A stretch of DNA of 64,000 nucleotides from contig NZ_JACIBK010000007.1 in NCBI RefSeq assembly GCF_014195325.1, positions 62,001 through 126,000 of the forward strand. The letters run 5' to 3'. The notes beneath the pieces are model-generated. The model searched no databases. It was not told the origin of the DNA and was given only the letters and a program-made list of their open reading frames with translations. Source of the DNA: Rhizobium sp. BK650. GTDB taxonomy: Bacteria; Pseudomonadota; Alphaproteobacteria; Rhizobiales; Rhizobiaceae. This document shows positions 1 to 7,517 of the stretch, in pieces; position 1 is the stretch's first letter, and each line of letters opens with the position of its first letter. Made by a program: the position numbers and the translations under genes.

Positions 1-35
1 ATCTGTTCATATCGGACGTTGTTCGGCGACCGGCC

Positions 36-319
36 TTACGCCTGCTGAAGGGAGGCCGCGAGGTTGCCGAGCACGCCGAGCTGTCCAAGGAGATGGTCGC
101 CGCCGTGTAGCAGTGGAACGACGTCACCTTGCCGTCCTTCAGATGAAAGACGTCGCAGCACGGTGCATGCATCTCATTCCCTGTCGGCACTATCGTTCCG
201 GCTGGCATGGCAAGCGGTCCTGCCTGCGTGCCATTGAGGGTGAGCTCCACGATCACTACGTCGCCCGAGACGTAGAAGTTGTCCTGCTCGCGGTGCATGT
301 CATGGAAAGCCATGACCAT
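36..319 (-). pseudogene. SnoaL-like (NTF2 fold) gene remnant, truncated and frameshifted
   Basis: Read on the minus strand, this gives MVMAFHDMHREQDNFYVSGD, then text typical of the SnoaL/nuclear transport factor 2 fold (GPLAMPAGTIVPTG and CCDVFHLKDGKVTSFHCY). The expected ending LGQLGVLGNLAASLQQA is present but in another frame, with stop at 36-38, so a small indel lies near 80-95. An in-frame stop lies just upstream of the first Met, and the N-terminal part of the domain is missing. Intact family members are about 120-150 residues; about 94 remain here. It is probably a decayed copy at the island edge. The family call comes from remembered motif similarity only. A sequencing error could also explain the frameshift. 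Confidence 0.55.
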
Positions 320-376
320 TGACAGCGCGTGCTGCTACCCGCAGCCTTCAAATAGCGATTTTTGTTAGGAAAGCCT

Positions 377-754
377 ATGACCGATAGTCACGCCGCTGCC
401 GAAGCCGTACCCTGCTGTTCCTCCAATACGGCGCACCTCGATATGCTTGAGGCTATCAGTCGTCGCCGTGGCGAACTGGCCGATGAGATGGACGGTACCG
501 GCGATGTTGCGAAGCTGTCGCTAAAGTCGTCACTCGACGCTCTTCTCATCCTGACGTTCGACGAAGCGTGCACAGGTCGCTTCGCTACAAGCTCGTTTTG
601 GGGTTGTAAGGACGAGTTAAGCAGAAAAATGCTTTTGGCGGTTATTGAGCGTCTCCAGAAGGAGTTCCTTGTAAATCAAGGCATTGTGAGGGCGATGGGC
701 AGGGGGACCATGGCGGCCCATGGTCAACTGGACGTCAACAAGCTTTGGTGCTGA
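377..754 (+). CDS. Hypothetical protein, 125 aa
   Basis: I do not recognise this protein. It starts MTDSHAAAEAVPCC at an ATG 7 bases after GGA of a weak Shine-Dalgarno sequence (AGGAAAG). A TTG 15 bases upstream is in frame but would fall inside the ribosome site. The body is soluble and mostly helical, with two Cys near the N terminus and a C-terminal Cys, and no signal peptide or membrane segment. The middle (SRRRGELADEMD ... SLKSSLDALLILTFDEACTG) reads like a helical bundle. It stands alone on the plus strand between a pseudogene and the minus-strand defence-type genes. It could be a small island gene of unknown role. Confidence 0.5.
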   Translation: MTDSHAAAEAVPCCSSNTAHLDMLEAISRRRGELADEMDGTGDVAKLSLKSSLDALLILTFDEACTGRFATSSFWGCKDELSRKMLLAVIERLQKEFLVNQGIVRAMGRGTMAAHGQLDVNKLWC

Positions 755-824
755 CCGAAGATGTCTCTAACACCGCCTGGCTCCGCAGGGTGAGCATGTA
801 ACCGATCGCAACGAGAGTTCCGCC

Positions 825-938
825 GTGACCGAGACGACCGCATGGTATCCCGTAAGGCATTCGAAAAGCGAACCGTTGGCAAAACACATGTTGTTCCTAG
901 ACGACGAGCCCGCTCCCGGAAGCCACTTTCGTACCTAG
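825..938 (+). other. Possible 37-codon ORF in the gap 755-984
   Basis: The gap 755-984 holds no clear gene. A GTG-initiated frame encodes MTETTAWYPVRHSKSEPLAK and ends GSHFRT. It lacks a convincing ribosome site (only GAGAG about 10 bases upstream). The composition is protein-like but matches nothing I know. It may be a gene fragment or chance. Confidence 0.15.
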
Positions 939-984
939 GGTTTCAGTCGCCGATGGATGCTCGGGAGGGGCCGTCGCAACCGCA

Positions 985-1980
985 TCAATCGATCCTGTCC
1001 CAGCGCGGCCGGTCCCGATCCACCGGCTCGCCGGCTGAGATCGTGATGGTCAAGGTCGCGGCGGGCAGCAACACGCCGTCCCAGGTTCGCTCCGACAGCT
1101 TTTCGGAAATGATCCCGACGACTTCCTCGTCACCTCGCACGATCCTTGAAACGAGATCGTCAGTTTCCCTCTGCAGGTGGCGATCGGGAAAGCTTCCCCG
1201 CGGGTGAGGCCTGGCGCCGGGGATGTGCTGAACGATGAACCAGGAGAACGGCGTGGCGGATGTCAAAAGACCTTCGTGTACCGCTCCCAATGTCTTTGGA
1301 CATCCTTCCACGTCCGCGAAGAATATGCCTGCGGCGAGCGTGGGAAAGCCGTTGAGGACATCGTCCCTGACCTGGAGTCCGCTGGCGAAATCGAAGATGT
1401 CCGACCCTACTGCCCTGGAGCGGAAATAGGACAGTTCCGTTTTAGTCCGTTGGTCGAGTGCTTCGGGCCGCGGGCAATAGAGAAGGTAGCGGAAGAAGTC
1501 GTCGTCGATGAACCGGACAAGCTCCCGGATGCGGGCGTCCTGTTCTGAGTCGAAGGCGCCGAACGTCGCTCTCGGCTCGTAGCGTCGGCTCGGATCGTAC
1601 TTTGTCTCGTAGACGCGCTTCGCCTGCAGAAGCCACGATCTCTGGCCCGACAGCTCGGGCTCGTAGTGATTTTCGTATTTGACTACCAGCCCAAGATCGG
1701 CTTGCGAAACCCGGTTCTCGAAATCTTTACGGTATCTGTGAGTTTCGAGGGTGAATGCGACCGACGTCGGATCCGAAACAGCGGCAAGGTCGTCGCGTAG
1801 GTTCCGGATATCGTAGGCGATTCCTTCCTGGACCTGAACGTCTTCGTCAAGCAGGTCGACGAGCATCGCGGTCATCGATTCCTCGTCCCGAGGCCGGGGG
1901 TACGTCATATACCGGGTCACGTGCCGGTCAATGGCGTCGAAATACTTCAGGAGCTTGTCGATAGCATATGGCGATAGCAT
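985..1980 (-). CDS. Uncharacterised island protein with nuclease-like DLG...LLQAKR motif
   Basis: This is a 331-residue soluble protein with no family I can name. Residues about 95-120 read ADLGLVVKYE and then WLLQAKRVYE. The pattern of an acidic residue on one strand followed by hydrophobic-Q-x-K resembles the PD-(D/E)XK nuclease core (D...QxK). The N-terminal half is charged and helical (MLSPYAIDKLLKYFDAIDRH, then DDLAAVSDPTS). The C-terminal half has several beta-type stretches. It is about 130 bases downstream of the next minus-strand gene, which also has a nuclease-like C terminus, so the two may be cotranscribed. Seen: the motif and context. Inferred: a nuclease effector in a defence locus. 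Confidence 0.55.
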   Translation of the reverse strand: MLSPYAIDKLLKYFDAIDRHVTRYMTYPRPRDEESMTAMLVDLLDEDVQVQEGIAYDIRNLRDDLAAVSDPTSVAFTLETHRYRKDFENRVSQADLGLVVKYENHYEPELSGQRSWLLQAKRVYETKYDPSRRYEPRATFGAFDSEQDARIRELVRFIDDDFFRYLLYCPRPEALDQRTKTELSYFRSRAVGSDIFDFASGLQVRDDVLNGFPTLAAGIFFADVEGCPKTLGAVHEGLLTSATPFSWFIVQHIPGARPHPRGSFPDRHLQRETDDLVSRIVRGDEEVVGIISEKLSERTWDGVLLPAATLTITISAGEPVDRDRPRWDRID

Positions 1981-2111
1981 GAATTCTTCCCTCCGGCCGT
2001 GGATGGATTAAGTCGCGTATCGGTGGTTGTCCAGCCCAGCTCAGGCGTCGCCGTCCACGCGCGTGATCTCGCAACCAGTATCGAGCCCAGTCTTCGGTGC
2101 AAAAATCGGCA

Positions 2112-3668
2112 TCATGCGGGTGGCTTCCTCACGGCCGACATTCGCTGTCGAAACTCCCTGATCAGGCTGAAGGGCAATATTCTCGGATTGCTGCAGATAA
2201 CTGGATACCGGCTGACGACCACGTGCTGTATTTCGCCGGAGACACTGCGCCCGGCCAGCACGTGCTCTCGACGTCTATCCTTCTCCAAGGCGCGTTCGTA
2301 GGAGCGTACGAGGCGATGGTTGTACCGAGCAAATCGCGCTGGACTTGCCTCGACGTAAGCAAGATCAAGGAAGTTGTTCTTGCACTGCACGTTCCAGACG
2401 ACGCCGTCGCCTACCGCGATGACATCGAATTCGTGCCGATCGATGCGCTTAATGTCTTTTATTTCGAATCCTTGATCACGTAGTTCATTCGCCACGGCTT
2501 TCTCGAAGATGAAGCCTGACCTGATCTGAAAACGCTTGATCTTGTCCAAGGTCTTCGCGCGCCAGTAATAGGCGAAACGGCTGAGAAGCGTGACGGTAGA
2601 GTAGAAGACGCCGTCGACATGGATGAGCGGCGCGTAGGTGTCGATGCTTTCCGAATAGCTGGTACCGCGGAACACCAACGCCTCCTGAAGGTCCGGACTG
2701 ATTTCCATTCGCCTGACGAGTTTGTTCAGGTCCATAGCGGGGATCTTCACCCAGAAGTCTCGATCGACAAAGTTGCGGGAGATATTGCGTATGATTGCCG
2801 CGGCTCGTCCGAACTTCGTCCTGGAAAGATCGAATTCCGAGTACGCAGCCTCGAGGAGAAGCATATCGTTACGGAGCTCGGCTGCGGAAAAGAGGCAATC
2901 CGGCCTTAGTTTCTCAGCCTGTGCAAGCATCGAAAGACCCTTCTGGTCCAGGTCCATTTCCGTGATTCTTGATCGTTCAGGTTCCAGGAACAGATCGTCA
3001 AGGCTCGCGTATTCGACGGTGTTTCGATCTTCGATTGCGAGCCGGTCGGTCGCCGTTCTGATCAGCAGCGCGTTGCGTGCGGCTGTCAAGGGGTTGGCGT
3101 GGAACTCGATGACCGGGAAGAACACGACGACCGGGTCCAGGGTGCCTACTGCGACGTCGCCGATGCAGGCGTCCGGAAGACGGTGAAGGAGAGCTACGCA
3201 GGCGCGACGTCTGGATTGAAGGTAGCCGATCAGGGTCCCCAACGTAGTGAACGACGAGGCCAATTGCGGCTGTCCCTGTTGCTGGAGGGATGTCCCTAGC
3301 GCGCTGAACTGCAGCATCAGGCTGACGAAGCGGGCGACGAATTTGTCGTCGAATCTTTTCGCTAGACCGGCCCTAATCCTTTGCAGATGTGCTGCCGATG
3401 ACACTAGCTGAAGAATTGGAAACGCGAAAAGCGTCGCGGCGAACTCTTCTTCCCAATCAACGGTGATCAGGTTCACCGTTTCCTCGATCGCCCGGATCGT
3501 TTCGAGCCACGCGAATGTCGCCGATCTTCTGTCGAATTTGGACAGCATGCCGGTAATGATCTGTTCTTGGAGAGCAATACGCTCGTGCAGCGCGTACGGC
3601 GGTGAATCAGGGCCCAGAATGTTCAAGCAGCGCCTCTCTCGGTCTCGCCAATCAATCGCATAACGCAT
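2112..3668 (-). CDS. Large island protein with C-terminal PD-(D/E)XK (Mrr-like) domain
   Basis: This is a 518-residue protein. The first 340 or so residues are helical and unrecognised (LQEQIITGMLSKFDRRSATF, then long alpha segments). From about residue 395 a restriction-endonuclease-like fold is visible: SGFIFEKAVANELRDQGFEI, then HEFDVIAVGDG and VVWNVQCKNN. These correspond to E, then D on a hairpin, then (Q/E)xK, the usual catalytic layout of Mrr-like nucleases. No transmembrane segment is seen. It lies in the same orientation as the 985-1980 gene. An antiphage or DNA-handling role is plausible, but the N-terminal sensor part gives no hint of the trigger. Confidence 0.6.
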   Translation of the reverse strand: MRYAIDWRDRERRCLNILGPDSPPYALHERIALQEQIITGMLSKFDRRSATFAWLETIRAIEETVNLITVDWEEEFAATLFAFPILQLVSSAAHLQRIRAGLAKRFDDKFVARFVSLMLQFSALGTSLQQQGQPQLASSFTTLGTLIGYLQSRRRACVALLHRLPDACIGDVAVGTLDPVVVFFPVIEFHANPLTAARNALLIRTATDRLAIEDRNTVEYASLDDLFLEPERSRITEMDLDQKGLSMLAQAEKLRPDCLFSAAELRNDMLLLEAAYSEFDLSRTKFGRAAAIIRNISRNFVDRDFWVKIPAMDLNKLVRRMEISPDLQEALVFRGTSYSESIDTYAPLIHVDGVFYSTVTLLSRFAYYWRAKTLDKIKRFQIRSGFIFEKAVANELRDQGFEIKDIKRIDRHEFDVIAVGDGVVWNVQCKNNFLDLAYVEASPARFARYNHRLVRSYERALEKDRRREHVLAGRSVSGEIQHVVVSRYPVICSNPRILPFSLIREFRQRMSAVRKPPA

Positions 3669-3847
3669 TCAGGTGGGATGGGATTTATACTGAAACTACA
3701 TCCAATCCGGACCCGCAAGAAGATCTTGCCGCAATGGGGGAGGAAACACCGACAAACCTCTAAGATTTATGTGAAATAGTATTTTTCGTTCTTGATTTGT
3801 TCCGCAAGTGATTTCAAATCGAGATTACGAATCTACGGAGCCACCGA

Positions 3848-4336
3848 ATGAGCAATTTGGAGTTACGCGAGTTTCATTCTTTTCTCGAAGCGCTGATCGA
3901 AGAATCATCGCGGGATCAACGTTTCTCGATAGAGCAGGTCGTAGGAAACATCCTCTCCAGACACCCGCAACGCCTGGAACGGATCAAGGACGAGGTGATG
4001 GCCCTCGGTCTTCGAGCGCTCATCAGAAACAACTGCCGTGCAAAAGTGAGTTCGACCAACAATGGGCCCGACATGTTCGGGCACTACCATGTCGGAAAGC
4101 GCGTCTCGGTGCCGTACAAGGATGAGAAGGGCAAGCTACGCTGGGATAAGAAGCGCCGTACGGAGCTTTCCTTCGAGGATCTTGACGAGATCATCGCCCG
4201 GTGGGACGACCGACCATCGGAGCAGTCACGCGACCGGAAGGACTTCGACGACATTTCTCGTCGGACGGCGCCCTATCGCGACGTCGCCCGAACGGTCGGC
4301 GAGGCTCTCGAAATGGCGGAACGGGACGGGCGATAG
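3848..4336 (+). CDS. Hypothetical protein, 162 aa
   Basis: This is an unrecognised charged protein starting MSNLELREFHSFLEALIEES. The ATG follows a GGAG about 8 bases upstream (ACGGAGCCACCGA). The N-terminal third (SIEQVVGNILSRHPQRLERI) looks like a helical, possibly winged-helix-like segment. The middle has FGHYHVGKRVSVPYKDEKGK, a beta-rich stretch, and the end is very polar. No membrane or signal segment is seen. It is divergent from the 518-aa nuclease-like gene across a 179-base spacer and convergent with the phosphatase. It could be an island regulator or accessory protein; nothing in the sequence decides this. Confidence 0.55.
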   Translation: MSNLELREFHSFLEALIEESSRDQRFSIEQVVGNILSRHPQRLERIKDEVMALGLRALIRNNCRAKVSSTNNGPDMFGHYHVGKRVSVPYKDEKGKLRWDKKRRTELSFEDLDEIIARWDDRPSEQSRDRKDFDDISRRTAPYRDVARTVGEALEMAERDGR

Positions 4337-4447
4337 AAGACGGCGATCGGCCGATCCTGGCTTCAAAACCCATTTGCTAAGGCTGCCGACGACGGATTTC
4401 CCAAGCCGGCGGCATCCTTACGCGACGAAATGGTTTTAGCAGCCAAT

Positions 4448-5293
4448 TTAGAACGAGCATGCCGACGACTTCGGTCCGTGTAGTTTCATCAGATGGATTG
4501 CCGAAGGCTCTTCGAGTAGTTCGTTGGAACGAAGGTCCTCTGGTACCACATCACCGATTTCGATCGCTTCCGATAGTGATACCGAAGTGCGGATGAAGGA
4601 TTGAACCGTGTCATCCTCGATGACAACTGCCGTCAGATGCCCCGTTTCCTCGGCCCCCGTGTCGAGAGCGATGCGGTAGTTGTGAATTTCTGGTCGCCGA
4701 GAGCTTGTCACGGTGTGGCCATGCACGACAGGAAGACCGAAGTCGTAGTTCGATTCCAGGAAGTCCGAGCGTATCGTCATCATGTCGTGCAGTGACTGCC
4801 GCTTTAGACTCACCTCCGGACGGAGCCCAGCATGTACGAAAACGTGGCCCTGATCCACGATAAGATGGTCCGCATTGCGCATGGCCGCGACGTGAGACGG
4901 GTACGCCTCAAGCGCCGCCAGCATCTCCGGAATCATTTGCTTCAGTCCGTGCCAATCTGTCGCCGGCGTCACGCCGTAGGAGAGGGCGGTTGCGACACCG
5001 CCGTTGCACATCCAGTTCATCAGGTCGTAGTCCCGATTGAACGGGTTGTCGATGAACTGCAGTACGAAGTCTTCATGGTTGCCACGAAGGAGCTTACTGC
5101 CAGGAACGTCGCGGAGAGTTTTGATCACCAAGTCCATGGCTTCGAGGCTTCGAAGGCCCCGGTCGATGATGTCCCCGAGGAAGATGACCCGATACGGCTT
5201 CGACGTCGAAGACGAACCATTCCGGAAATGTGCAAGAAGAGCGTCGAGGAGATCGGCGCGGCCGTGTACGTCGCCAATGGCATAGATTTTCAT
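4448..5293 (-). CDS. Metallophosphoesterase, PP1/bacterial Ser-Thr phosphatase type
   Basis: This 281-residue protein carries the metallophosphoesterase metal-site motifs in order. They are IGDVHGR at residues 6-12, FLGDIIDRG near 40, LLRGNHED near 70, a His region with HVFVHAG near 150, and VVHGHTV near 190. These bind two metal ions in the PPP superfamily and in ApaH/PrpE-like phosphatases. Length and motif spacing fit the serine/threonine phosphatase group of bacteria and phages rather than ApaH. It probably hydrolyses phosphoprotein or a phosphorylated small molecule in the cytosol. Its place in the island suggests a signalling role, which is inference. Confidence 0.85.
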   Translation of the reverse strand: MKIYAIGDVHGRADLLDALLAHFRNGSSSTSKPYRVIFLGDIIDRGLRSLEAMDLVIKTLRDVPGSKLLRGNHEDFVLQFIDNPFNRDYDLMNWMCNGGVATALSYGVTPATDWHGLKQMIPEMLAALEAYPSHVAAMRNADHLIVDQGHVFVHAGLRPEVSLKRQSLHDMMTIRSDFLESNYDFGLPVVHGHTVTSSRRPEIHNYRIALDTGAEETGHLTAVVIEDDTVQSFIRTSVSLSEAIEIGDVVPEDLRSNELLEEPSAIHLMKLHGPKSSACSF

Positions 5294-5414
5294 CGATCCG
5301 TTTTCCTACCCACGGTCCAATCCTTATCTAAGCTGCAGAGCTTTCCCGGCGATCAAAGGATTCGATAGAAGTTGACACAAGGGCTTGTAAGAATACCGAC
5401 GAGGATGTCAGGGC

Positions 5415-6284
5415 ATGGCGGATAGAAACCAGACAGAGCGCCTGGGTGTGAACGCCGTAGAAGCGATCTTCTTACAGATGGGATGGATATTTCGCGAACA
5501 GACGGTTAGCGACTACGGTATCGATGCCCACGCCGAGCCGAGGGAAGAAGGAGCGCCGACCGGCCAGTTGATTGCGCTGCAAATCAAGACAGGGGAATCC
5601 TACTTCCGAAAGCGCGGTAACAATTTCGTCTTCTACGGCGAGCGGAAGCATCTCGACTATTGGCGACGTCATGTCTTGCCGGTCTTCATCATTCTCCACA
5701 ACCCAGCTACGGGACAGACCGTCTGGCAACGAGTGGAGCCCGACCTTGTCAAGGAACGTGGCGAAGGCAGATGGTCCATCGAGATTCCGACCGATCAGGT
5801 CTTGAACGACGCGGCCGGCGACTATCTACGGCGAGGTATTTCCTCAGATCCTAGATCCGTTCGGCGAGTGCGCATGCTTCTGGACCTTCCGCTGATGCGA
5901 GAGATTATGGAGAAGCAGGAGGAAGACTCCGTTTTCCTCACGGTTGACGAGTGGGTCAACAAGACCCTCAACTTTCGGAAAAGCGCGCTGTTCTATGGCG
6001 ATCCGCACGGGGAAGCCGTTTATGAGTTCGACAGATGGGTGCCGTTCAGCAATCTCGGTCACTTCATGAACGAGAGCTTTCCGTGGCTGGACTTCGAGTA
6101 TGCTGAACCGATCGACGAGGGTTCAATCGAAGTCGAAGGTCACATCCTTGAGGTCAAGGTGAACTCGCTAGGACGAGCGTTCCTTGAAGTTGAAGAATAT
6201 ATGGAGAACGGGAGCGTGCCGCTTGACGTGGAGCGATGGTATGACCGCTCCTCCGACAGCTATGCGGAGGATGACCGAGACTGA
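5415..6284 (+). CDS. DUF4365 domain protein, PD-(D/E)XK-like
   Basis: This is a 289-residue protein starting MADRNQTERLGVNAVEAIFL. Residues 33-37 are DYGID and residues 53-60 are IALQIKTG. This D-x-G-x-D ... QxK layout is the signature of DUF4365, a domain related to PD-(D/E)XK nucleases and common in antiphage loci. The stretch HLDYWRRHVLPVFIILHNP follows, as expected for the family. The C-terminal half (about 130 residues) is acidic and unrecognised. It converges on the patatin gene, with stops 15 bases apart. The family call rests on motifs; nuclease activity is inferred. Confidence 0.75.
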   Translation: MADRNQTERLGVNAVEAIFLQMGWIFREQTVSDYGIDAHAEPREEGAPTGQLIALQIKTGESYFRKRGNNFVFYGERKHLDYWRRHVLPVFIILHNPATGQTVWQRVEPDLVKERGEGRWSIEIPTDQVLNDAAGDYLRRGISSDPRSVRRVRMLLDLPLMREIMEKQEEDSVFLTVDEWVNKTLNFRKSALFYGDPHGEAVYEFDRWVPFSNLGHFMNESFPWLDFEYAEPIDEGSIEVEGHILEVKVNSLGRAFLEVEEYMENGSVPLDVERWYDRSSDSYAEDDRD

Positions 6285-6299
6285 GGCGGCAGTTGCTAT

Positions 6300-7517
6300 C
6301 TAATTCGGAAAGTTGGAGCTTGAGCTACTCTCATTGAATTCCATCCTCAGCGCCTGGGGAGAAGCTGCTGGTCCCGCCTCAGTTTCCTTGAGAGGTAGGA
6401 ATCTTCCGTCCGCAAATTGCGAGAGTGTGAGGTTCGTTACCTCGAACCCGTGCTGTGCCAGCAGATCGAATCTTGGCAATTCGATCTTTAGCAGGTCAGT
6501 CGGGTAGTACAGACAAGCCGCGCATTGCTCGTCGCTCAGTCCGGGGAGTTCTCCCGCGGTCGGCGTAAATTGCCGAGCTGATGTCCCGATCCGGATGAGG
6601 AACCCATCGACCTGCTTGTCGCGGATGGACTTCAAGAGCATTCGCGACCGAAGCGATCTGATCTGATCGCTGGTGATGTCGAAGAGCCGAGGCGCAGCCA
6701 GACTACCTTCCCGGAGTGCCCGGAAAAGGCTCTTCGGCTTTGCTAAGGGGCCGGATGCATCGCTACAGATGAGCACGTCACATCCGTCGAGCCCGCTCAT
6801 CGGCTTGTACAATTGCTCCAACGCCATGTTCTCGTAGGCGCCGCCATCCCATAGACGGACAACTGAGAACGGTAAGCTTTTCTTTCGCAATGGCCTCTTG
6901 GTTTCCGGATCCGTCTCCCACCAACCGTCAGTCGGCAACTCGAGCCGAAGTGCTCCGATTGCATACGGTACCGCCGCCGACGCCGCGATCGCATCAGCGA
7001 CAGTGATGTTAGGGCTGTAGTGTCGGCCAAACTGCCAGTCACCCATCGAGTCGCGTGTGAAGCGCCAGTTCTTCCCTGTCTCGTAGCATGTGGTGTTGAT
7101 GTGCCAGATGGGGGAGGCGGGGAGATCCGAAAGCTTCAGGCGAATTCCCCATCTCGTCCACAGAAGCTCCGAAAGGATGTTTGCGCGACGACAGAGGATC
7201 CGCACATTCTTCCTCAGCAGGCCTGCGAAGCCGAGCGCCTTGAAGCTGAAGAGATCGCCCTTGGTGAGGAGCGTCCGTAGGCGCGGATAGATCTCTGCCA
7301 GGAAACGCTCCGAGGAGGGCCATTGACCATCAGCTTCAGAAAAGATCGCGCCGGTCACAAGACTGCCTCCGGAAACCGTCGAAATCTGGACGACTTGTTC
7401 CAGCATTCCTGCTTCGGCCAGGCGGCGGAGTACACCGAGATGGAACACGGCCGCGCGGATCCCGCCGCCCGAGAGCGCAAGCCCGATGCGAAGGCCCTGC
7501 AAGTTAGTGTCCATCAT
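6300..7517 (-). CDS. Patatin-like phospholipase
   Basis: This is a 405-residue protein with the patatin/cPLA2 layout. An oxyanion loop SGGGIRAA lies at residues 16-23. A nucleophile elbow TVSGGSLVTG lies near 48-56, with Ser49 the likely nucleophile. A catalytic Asp lies in LWDGGAYENMALE near residue 230. Such enzymes cleave membrane phospholipids, and in CBASS (CapV) they act as abortive-infection effectors. Its start overlaps the stop of the E2-E1-JAB gene (ATGATGG), so translation is probably coupled. It is the third gene of the operon that begins with the metallo-beta-lactamase protein. Effector function is inferred from this context. No CD-NTase is nearby to make a nucleotide signal. Confidence 0.88.
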   Translation of the reverse strand: MMDTNLQGLRIGLALSGGGIRAAVFHLGVLRRLAEAGMLEQVVQISTVSGGSLVTGAIFSEADGQWPSSERFLAEIYPRLRTLLTKGDLFSFKALGFAGLLRKNVRILCRRANILSELLWTRWGIRLKLSDLPASPIWHINTTCYETGKNWRFTRDSMGDWQFGRHYSPNITVADAIAASAAVPYAIGALRLELPTDGWWETDPETKRPLRKKSLPFSVVRLWDGGAYENMALEQLYKPMSGLDGCDVLICSDASGPLAKPKSLFRALREGSLAAPRLFDITSDQIRSLRSRMLLKSIRDKQVDGFLIRIGTSARQFTPTAGELPGLSDEQCAACLYYPTDLLKIELPRFDLLAQHGFEVTNLTLSQFADGRFLPLKETEAGPAASPQALRMEFNESSSSSNFPN

